Source of the DNA: Parafrankia elaeagni
Lineage (GTDB): Bacteria; Actinomycetota; Actinomycetes; Frankiales; Frankiaceae
Reading direction: 5' to 3'
DNA: 35,121 nucleotides
NCBI RefSeq assembly: GCF_000374165.1
Contig: NZ_KB893758.1
Coordinates: forward strand, 1 to 35,121
The translations under genes and the position numbers were made by a program. Positions 29,182 to 35,121 of this stretch are shown piece by piece (position 1 is the first letter of the stretch; the number at the start of each line of letters is the position of its first letter). The notes under the pieces are model-generated. The model did not search any database, was not told the origin of the DNA, and worked only from the letters and a program-made list of their open reading frames with translations.

Positions 29182-31070
29182 CAGGCCACTCCCGCCTCTG
29201 CCAGTGTCGTGCGCAGCACCTCGACGGCGTTGCAGCCGGCGAAGACGTACCCGGTCACCCCGGCGGCGGCATCGGTCTCCGCCCGGGCTCCGGCCCTGCC
29301 GGCCAGCCAGACCCGCGCGGCCCCCGCCGCGCGCAGCGCCTCGGCGACCGGCGCCGCGTGCTCGGCGTACGCCTTGTCCGTCGAGCACAGGCAGGCGACC
29401 TTCGCGCCGGAGGCGGCGAAGGCGGCGGCGATCACCGCCGGGTCCGTGCCCGGCCCGGCGGCGGGGGTCTCCAGGCCGCCGGCCTGGAACAGGTTCGCCG
29501 CGAACGTCGACCGGCCGGTGAAGGCCGACACGCTGCCGATCGTCGCCAGGAAGACCACGGGACGGGCACCAGTCGCCGCGAGGTGGGCGTCGGAGCGGGC
29601 CCGCAGCTCCTCGTAGTCCTGGTCATAGGTGATCGTCGGCAGGCCACCGGCCGCCACCGGTTCCGCCGGGGCGACCGTGCGGCCGGGAAGAGACTCGGCC
29701 AGGTTCGGGAACTCGCTCACCCCGGTCAGCGGATCCCGGCGATGCGCAAGCGCGTCCGCGCGGGCCGCCCAGGTGGCCGCGAGGCGGCCCCGCAGCGACC
29801 CGTCGGCCAGCGCGGCCGTGATGCCGCCGGCCCGCTCGATCTCGGTGAAGACGGCCCAGGCCGCCGCCGCGAGCTGGTCGGTGAGCGTCTCGACGTACCA
29901 GGACCCGCCGGCCGGGTCGACCACCCGGATCAGACTCGACTCCTCCTGGAGCAGCGTCTGGGTGTTGCGGGCGATCCGCCGGGAGAAGTCGTCGGCGAGC
30001 CCGAGGCGGGCGTCGAACGGCAGGACCGTCACCGCGTCAGCGCCACCGACTCCGGCACCGAAGCACGCCACCGTCGTGCGCAGCATGTTCACCCAGGGAT
30101 CGCGGCGCGTCATCATCGCCGACGAGGTGACCGCGTGCTGGCGCTGCGCCCGCAACTCGGGCGCCGCCCCGCAGACCTCCGCCACCCGCGCCCACAGCCG
30201 CCGCGCGGCCCGCAGCTTCGCGATCGTGAGGAACTGGTCGGCGTTCGCCGCGTAACGGAACTCCAGCTGGCCCAGCGCCTCGGCCAGCCCCAGCCCGGCG
30301 CCGGTCAGCTCACGCAGGTAGGCCACCCCGGCGGCGATCGAGGCGCCGAGCTCCTCGGCGTCGCTGCCACCGGCATCGTGGTACGCGCGGGCGTCGACGA
30401 CCACCGTGCGCAGCCGCGGGTACTCGGCCGCCACCCGCGGCGCCAGCGCCCGGACCACCGCGAAGTCGGGTACGGCGCCCGTGCGCGCCGTCAGCCCCAG
30501 CGGGTCCGCACCGAGCACACCGCTCAGCTGGGACGCCGGGACGCCCCGCTCGCCGGCCAACGCCAGGAACGCCTCCGCGGCCGGCCCGGTGAGCGGGCCG
30601 GCGTCCAGGACGACCGGGGCCAGGTCGAGGTAGACCTCGCGCAGCACCTCGGCGAGCCCGTCCACCGCCACGCCCGCCGGGCCGAGCCGCAGCCACAGGG
30701 AGGTCACGCCGTTCTCCAGGTCGGCGAGAACCGCCTGGGCCGTGACCTTCGGATCGGGATGCACGTGCAGGGCACGGACGTCCCAGCCGTCGGTGTTGGC
30801 GCCCTGCGGTCGCCCGCCGCGCACGAACGGGGCCAGCCCCGGCAGGCCGGGCGGATCCAGCCCCGCAGCGTCGGCCGCGTCGTAGAGCGGGCGGATGCTG
30901 ATCCCCTCGTAGGTCGAGGTCGCGATCAGGTCCTCAGCCTCGCCCGGGCCGGTGTCCTCACCCGCGATCCCGGACTTACGCAGCACGCCGAGGACGAGGC
31001 GGCGCCACTCGTCCCTGGTCGCGCCCGGGAAATCGGCGGCGAACTCCAGCTCCACCGGTGGAACGGTCAT
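29181..31070 (-). CDS. mutA: Methylmalonyl-CoA mutase small (non-catalytic) subunit
   Basis: 629 residues from ATG at 31070; no strong ribosome binding site. It is homologous to the large subunit ([53 protein letters not shown]). The C-terminal region, [30 protein letters not shown], lacks the DxHxxG cobalamin motif, as expected of the structural partner. The first gene of the mutA-mutB-meaB operon. A 281-base spacer with no gene separates it from the chorismate mutase-like gene. Confidence 0.95.
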
Positions 31071-31351
31071 GGGACGGAATCGTAGGGGCCCAGGGCCCCA
31101 CGAGCCCGGAATGTTCTTCCCGTCACAACCCGTCGGGCCCGGTCAGCGATCCGCCGGACGGCGGGAGGAAGCAGGTCGCGGCGCACGGGACGCCGCGCCG
31201 CACCCAGGCGTCACCACCAGCGTCCCGGCGAGCGCCCAGGAAGCCTGCGCGGTCACCGGGATCACCACGACAGCGATCGGCGCTCGCACCGGACGACAGC
31301 AGCCGTCTTGAGCCCGCTCGCCCCGCTGGTCCTTCCGCAGCGACAGTCCTC

Positions 31352-31651
31352 CTATCCGGGGTTGCGATCCACGCGATGGACAGCCAGTTCCAGGTCGATG
31401 AAGGCCGAGATCATCGCACGGTAGATGCGGTCGACGACCTCCGGGGAGGCACCTGCCTCCTTCGCCAGACCGCGGACACGTTGGACGACCTGTTCCACCC
31501 GGTCGGGCGCCCGGACCGCCGCGGTGTCCGACTTGAGCCGGCCGGCCGCCCGGACCAGCTCCTCGCGCGCGGCGAGCAGCTGGACGATCTGTTGGTCAAG
31601 GAGGTCTATACGCGAGCGGATGTCACGGAGCACGTTGTCGGAATCGGTCAC
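31352..31651 (-). CDS. AroQ-type chorismate mutase-family protein
   Basis: 99 residues from GTG at 31651, chosen for GAGG eight bases upstream and the usual length of about 95; the frame extends to a TTG at 31705. The all-helical pattern is clear: LRDIRSRIDLLDQQIVQLLAAREELVRAAGRLK, then APDRVEQVVQRVRGLAKEAGASPEVVDRIYRAMISAFIDLELA. Arg12, Arg29, Lys40 and Arg51 stand where the E. coli domain binds chorismate. Glu88 replaces the E. coli Gln88, and Val52 replaces a Glu, if my alignment holds. It could be a chorismate mutase, an aminodeoxychorismate mutase (PapB type) or an isochorismate pyruvate lyase relative. It lies 160 bases downstream of the synthase/amidotransferase pair on the same strand, which suggests a specialised aromatic pathway. 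Confidence 0.85.
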   Translation of the reverse strand: MTDSDNVLRDIRSRIDLLDQQIVQLLAAREELVRAAGRLKSDTAAVRAPDRVEQVVQRVRGLAKEAGASPEVVDRIYRAMISAFIDLELAVHRVDRNPG

Positions 31652-31810
31652 CGTGACATCCTCGTAGCCCACTTCACGACGACGGCAACAGGCCCTCTCC
31701 TTCAACCACCGCCCGGGCCCACGCTCGCTACCTGACCCGTTCCCGACTCGGGCGCCATGACCCGCTCTGCGCCAGTTGGCGGGAGGAGCCGCCGAGTCGC
31801 CGCGATCGCC

Positions 31811-32398
31811 TCAGTAACTGATCGGCAGACCATGTGTCACCATGAAGGACCGCAGTATGCGAATTCCCTGCTCGGTCATGATGCTCTCCGGATGGAACTG
31901 TACGGACTCGACCGGAAGACTACGGTGACGAAGACCCATGATGTAACCATCATCCTCACTCCTGGCGCTCACAGTGAGAACAGACGGGACGGACGCGTCC
32001 TCGACAATCAGCGAGTGATACCGCGTCGCAGTGAACGGGCCCGTGTAACAGCTCATGGCACCGAGCCCGTCATGAACGATACGACTCACTTTTCCATGCA
32101 TCAGATGTCGAGCCGGACTGACCACCCCACCATACGCCATAGCGATCGCCTGGTGCCCCAGACAGACGCCAAAGATGGGTATCTCACCCTGAAGCTCCCG
32201 CACTAGATCGACATGCCCGGAATCCCGGGGGTGGCCAGGCCCTGGCCCGAGCAGGACGAGCTGCGGAGCCAGTTTTCTGATCAGCGAGGACGACACTTCC
32301 CCGGACCGGATGACGACGGGGTTCGCACCCAGCTCCATCAAGTACTGGTAGATTATATGACTAAAACTGTCATAGGCATCGACGATAACCGACCTCAC
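31811..32398 (-). CDS. Glutamine amidotransferase subunit (TrpG/PabA-like)
   Basis: 195 residues from GTG at 32398; GTGA overlap with the synthase gene's TGA shows translational coupling. It is a class I amidotransferase: VIVDAYDSFSHIIYQYL, LLGPGPGHPRDSG, nucleophile Cys79 in FGVCLGHQAIAMAYGG, and His169/Glu171 in VESVQFHPESI. TrpG usually reads GVCLGHQ and GPGPG the same way. It delivers ammonia from glutamine to the synthase. Base composition is visibly less GC-rich than the mutA-mutB-meaB operon, as in its partner. Confidence 0.93.
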   Translation of the reverse strand: MRSVIVDAYDSFSHIIYQYLMELGANPVVIRSGEVSSSLIRKLAPQLVLLGPGPGHPRDSGHVDLVRELQGEIPIFGVCLGHQAIAMAYGGVVSPARHLMHGKVSRIVHDGLGAMSCYTGPFTATRYHSLIVEDASVPSVLTVSARSEDDGYIMGLRHRSLPVESVQFHPESIMTEQGIRILRSFMVTHGLPISY

Positions 32399-33891
32399 AG
32401 TAGCCCATCACCCGTGACAGCCCAGTAGCCAGCGTTCATCTTGGCGAGCGTCTCCCGCCATTCAGCCGCCGGCTTCGAGTCCGCCACCACACCAGCCGAG
32501 GCGCGCAGCTTCCAGGTATCTTCATCGATCCTGAAAAGCGTCCGTATGGCAAGGCCAAGGTTGACATAGCCGCCGAACCCGATTAGACCGAAGGCACCGG
32601 CATAACAGCCGCGGCGACGCCTCTCGATATCTTCGATGATCTCTATTGATCGAATCTTTGGAGCGCCGGTCATGGTCCCGGCTGGGAAAGCAGCCTGAAT
32701 GACATCGAAGACGTCGACGGATTCGGTCAGCCGACCACTGACCTCAGATACCAGGTGAAAGACATGAGAGAAGTTCTCCACCGCCATCATCTCGTGGACG
32801 TCCACGGTCCCGGCGAGGGACACCTTCCCCAGGTCATTGCGGCACAGATCGACGAGCATCACATGCTCGGCGCATTCCTTCTCGTCGGAGGCCAGCTCCG
32901 CGACCCGACGGGCGTCCGCATCCTCGTCACCAGACCTCGGGGCTGTGCCCGCGATAGGTCGCATGACCGCCGAATCTCCCTCGACACGCAGGAAGAGCTC
33001 CGGACTCGCCCCCACCGCTGTCCAGCGGGAGAGCGGTAGCAAGCACATATAGGGCGACGGGTTCCGCGCGCGGAGCCGAAGGTAGACGTCGAGTTCGTCG
33101 ACGTTGGAGATGACCGTGAGCTCATGTCCGATCTGGACCTGATAGATATCGCCCACAGCGATGTGCTCGAGGCATCTCTGAACGTTTGCGGTGTACTGCT
33201 GTTCATCGGTGTCGTCCACCACCTCCCGAGGGGGTGGGACCGACGGTATCGTCATTGGCGCGAAGGCGGGCTCGGCGAGCGCCGCGAGCAGCGGAGCCGA
33301 ATCGAGATCTGGCCACGCCTCGCTGTTCGCCACGAGAACAGTCGCGGACGCGGACTCGAGGTCGAAGACGACGGTGCCGTTGTACAGCCTGAGCGTGACA
33401 TCCGCGAAGGCGTCAGTCTCACTCGGAATCTGACGACGCAGATCCTCGATGTAATGAATGGCATCGTAGCCCAATACTGCCACAAAGCCGAAGTCCCACT
33501 CGGTGGCGGACTGTTCAGGGATCGCGAAGAGGCGTTGCAGCTCGCGCGCGGCCGACCACAGCGCCCCCGGCTCCAGCAGCAGCATGCCGTCCTCACTGGT
33601 CACGGCCAGCCCGGTGGCGAGGAGCTCCGTCTGTGCCGCGGCGACGAGGCGCTCGTTCCCGGCCAGGCGAATACGAGAGCGGTGCACGACGAACTCGAAA
33701 AGCGGGCCAAAACCCACGACTGCGGATCGACGGTCGTTCGCCGGGCCCGCCAGGGACTCGAAGAGGAACACGTTGGACGGGCCCATCTCCTCACGCAGCC
33801 GCAGAAATACCTGCAGCGGATCACCGCCCTGCACGACCTTGCGCATGAGCCTCGTTCGTAGCGGCGCCGGTGCCAGATCACGGTTGTTCAC
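32395..33891 (-). CDS. Anthranilate synthase-like (TrpE/PhzE-type) chorismate aminating enzyme
   Basis: 498 residues from GTG at 33891, with GGGGAG upstream. Chorismate-binding core: NPSPYMCLLPL (277-287), GASPELFLRVEG, and MRPIAGTAPR with PIAGT at 312-316, then DLCRNDLGKVS, FSHVFHLVSEVSG and AAFPAGTMTGAPKIRSIEIIED. Family knowledge: PIAGT is typical of anthranilate and 2-amino-2-deoxyisochorismate synthases, while PabB-type enzymes have Lys (PIKGT), so 4-amino-4-deoxychorismate is less likely. The N-terminus has FLFESLAG, akin to the LLES tryptophan-binding motif, so feedback control is possible. No other trp genes are near, and the local G+C is low (33 of 60 bases at 32641-32700). I infer a specialised-metabolite enzyme rather than housekeeping TrpE. 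Confidence 0.9.
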   Translation of the reverse strand: MNNRDLAPAPLRTRLMRKVVQGGDPLQVFLRLREEMGPSNVFLFESLAGPANDRRSAVVGFGPLFEFVVHRSRIRLAGNERLVAAAQTELLATGLAVTSEDGMLLLEPGALWSAARELQRLFAIPEQSATEWDFGFVAVLGYDAIHYIEDLRRQIPSETDAFADVTLRLYNGTVVFDLESASATVLVANSEAWPDLDSAPLLAALAEPAFAPMTIPSVPPPREVVDDTDEQQYTANVQRCLEHIAVGDIYQVQIGHELTVISNVDELDVYLRLRARNPSPYMCLLPLSRWTAVGASPELFLRVEGDSAVMRPIAGTAPRSGDEDADARRVAELASDEKECAEHVMLVDLCRNDLGKVSLAGTVDVHEMMAVENFSHVFHLVSEVSGRLTESVDVFDVIQAAFPAGTMTGAPKIRSIEIIEDIERRRRGCYAGAFGLIGFGGYVNLGLAIRTLFRIDEDTWKLRASAGVVADSKPAAEWRETLAKMNAGYWAVTGDGLL

Positions 33892-34722
33892 GCACTCTCC
33901 CCTGCTTCACACTGACAGTCGAGACATTGCTTTCGCCTCGGACGGCGGCGGTCTAGCTTCACACCAGCGGACACGGCGCGCTCATCGCCCTCGATTTCTC
34001 TCCTGAAACATGCCCAACGGACCCAGCAGCATACCTCAGAGCCGATCAGGCGGGATACCCGCGAGACGCGTTCTCCGGGTCGTACATGTCTCGCCGAAAT
34101 CTCGCGCTACAACCACTCGCGGACGCACCTTCCTGACCGATACCGCCATGCGAGCCAACTCTGGAAACGGAAGGCCTGCAGTCCTCAATCATGTGTGACC
34201 AGCGAGGAAATCCAGTGGTCGAGCTACCCGAACAATCCTCCCGGGATCCGACCCGAAGATTTCCACGAGGCCGCCCGCACGCGTTCAGATGCGTACCACG
34301 ACGCGCGATGCCAGGCCGTTCTTCCGGCCACCCGTAGGCATCCACAACAGCTTGCCCGCCATATATCGACCGACTCGCCGCGCCTTATCGGAGGCACCAG
34401 CACCAGTCACTCGCGACGGCCTGTCCAGAGTGCCAGGATGTGCGGGGAACGCAAGTGTCAGGTACCCGACACCAGATTCTCGGCAAGCCGCCGTGCCCAC
34501 CCCGCACGGTGGCCACCGACGCACCGGAACATCCAACTGCGCTTGGCGCGACTGCCATCCACCTACTCTGACCTGCGTAGGCCCGTACTATGTTGCAGCT
34601 CGAACTACTTTCCCACGTCAAAATTCACCTAAGCGCTTGGCAGTAATCCTCGAATGAGCTAGCGTAATCGGCGCGCTGGACCCTTCATCCGGGGTCAAAG
34701 TTCGGGATTTCAGGGGGACGAG
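33892..34722. other. 831-base AT-richer divergent spacer, no recognised gene
   Basis: Between the synthase (-) and the truncated dehydrogenase (+). Short open frames of 60-145 codons exist on both strands but have no recognisable motif, ordinary start context or plausible composition. It probably carries regulatory sites for both directions and may include eroded sequence. Confidence 0.5.
34637..34665 (+). promoter_or_regulatory. Possible promoter upstream of the truncated dehydrogenase
   Basis: TTGGCA (34637-34642) and TAGCGT (34660-34665) are 17 bases apart, about 58 bases upstream of the dehydrogenase start. The -35 match is good and the -10 match only partial. Confidence 0.35.
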
Positions 34723-34884
34723 CTGAAGACGCAAAAGGTTGCCCTCGTCACTGGCGCCGCCGGCGGGATCGGGGCTGCCGTCACTGCAATGCTCTGCGCA
34801 CAGTCCTATGTTGTCGCAGCGGTGGACCGGCACCCGATCGACCCGGTATCCGCGGCAGGGCTGCGCGAAGATCGCCTAGTGTGA
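34723..34884 (+). pseudogene. 5' fragment of an EntA/DhbA-like short-chain dehydrogenase, cut by an IS element
   Basis: 53 codons then TGA at 34882. It reads LKTQKVALVTGAAGGIGAAVTAMLCAQSYVVAAVDRHP, the NAD-binding GxxxGIG start of a short-chain dehydrogenase with an Asp after the second strand, as in NAD-dependent members. The wording is closest to 2,3-dihydro-2,3-dihydroxybenzoate dehydrogenases. No ATG or GTG is in frame; CTG at 34723 with AGGGGG five bases upstream is the best start. Intact members have about 250 residues with a YxxxK site, none of which remains. The loss coincides with the adjacent transposase gene. Confidence 0.75.
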
Positions 34885-34896
34885 CGATCCATTGCC

Positions 34897-35121
34897 CTAT
34901 GTAGCCAGGTAGTGGAGTGCCCGGTAGCGGTCGCCGGCGATGCGCTCGAGGGTTTCCTTGACCTTTCGGACTCCGTGGAGGCGGAGGAGACTCAGCGCGA
35001 GGTTGCGGATGGTGGCGAGGTTTCTGGGCCCGTTTCCTCGGGAGGCGTGGCAGGCGTCCTCGCGCCAGGCGGTGTCGCGGATGTAGTGGAGGCGGTTCTC
35101 GATTCCCCAGTGCAGGCGGAC
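34897..35121 (-). mobile_element. C-terminal part of an ISAs1-type transposase, continues past right edge
   Basis: The frame is open from the right edge to TAG at 34897-34899. It encodes 74 residues: VRLHWGIENRLHYIRDTAWREDA, then GNGPRNLATIRNLALSLLRLHGV, the C-terminal signature of ISAs1-family DDE transposases (HWGIENRLHW..D..F.ED). The N-terminal catalytic part is outside the window. The element boundary must lie between about 34860 and 34897, because the neighbouring dehydrogenase frame ends there; I cannot identify the inverted repeat with only one end visible. Confidence 0.88.

Noticed and set aside
33892-34722. Several 60-145 codon frames in the spacer between synthase and dehydrogenase
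   Set aside because: No motif, no convincing ribosome binding site and mutually overlapping frames; treated as non-coding.

Overview
The window reads as chromosomal DNA of a high-G+C actinobacterium. Codon third positions are mostly G or C, GTG starts are frequent, and the families are typical of the phylum: a DevR/DevS pair, a WYL regulator, a Ser/Thr kinase, a two-subunit methylmalonyl-CoA mutase with MeaB, and FDXHR and DUF4232 proteins. A Frankia-like actinomycete is a reasonable guess, but nothing here proves the genus. There are no tRNA, rRNA or CRISPR loci.

Left part (1-6.8 kb). A TnpB-type gene of an IS200/IS605 element runs off the left edge. Next comes a hypoxia/redox-type module: a DevR-like response regulator (+), an Rv2004c-like two-domain protein (-) and a DevS/DosT-like heme-sensor histidine kinase (-). 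The kinase has a His at residue 149 in the same motif context as the DevS heme ligand. A degenerate Nudix protein and an FDXHR zinc-binding protein follow.

Middle (6.9-19.4 kb). A WYL regulator and a PPOX protein are divergent around a perfect 9-7-9 inverted repeat. A lipid/acyl-CoA block follows: thiolase, alpha-methylacyl-CoA racemase, TetR regulator and a TauE/SafE permease. Then come a small membrane protein, a secreted DUF4232 protein, two tandem CNNM/CorC-type membrane proteins preceded by a possible 25-codon leader ORF, an orphan branched-chain-type substrate-binding lipoprotein, and a methyltransferase strikingly like guanidinoacetate N-methyltransferase.

Right-centre (19.8-25.4 kb) is the most unusual region. 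A receptor Ser/Thr kinase with a C-terminal WD40-type sensor region lies tail-to-tail with an 893-residue protein that joins an Hsp70-type ATPase, a Pro/Gly-rich linker, one membrane span and a complete PstS-like substrate-binding domain. Both are built as cytoplasmic ATP-using domain, linker, membrane, outside sensor. I infer a sensory pair, possibly for phosphate or a similar oxyanion.

Right end (25.9-35.1 kb). The operon mutA-mutB-meaB is the propionate/methylmalonyl-CoA route. It is followed by a chorismate-using cluster: a TrpE-like synthase, a glutamine amidotransferase and an AroQ-type mutase on the minus strand, and an EntA/DhbA-like short-chain dehydrogenase on the plus strand. The synthase, amidotransferase and adjoining spacer have visibly lower G+C than the rest, suggesting transfer. 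The dehydrogenase is cut off after about 53 codons next to an ISAs1-type transposase that runs off the right edge.

A recurring feature is short tandem duplication (9-21 bp units) inside linkers and exactly at or after stop codons, at eight or more places.
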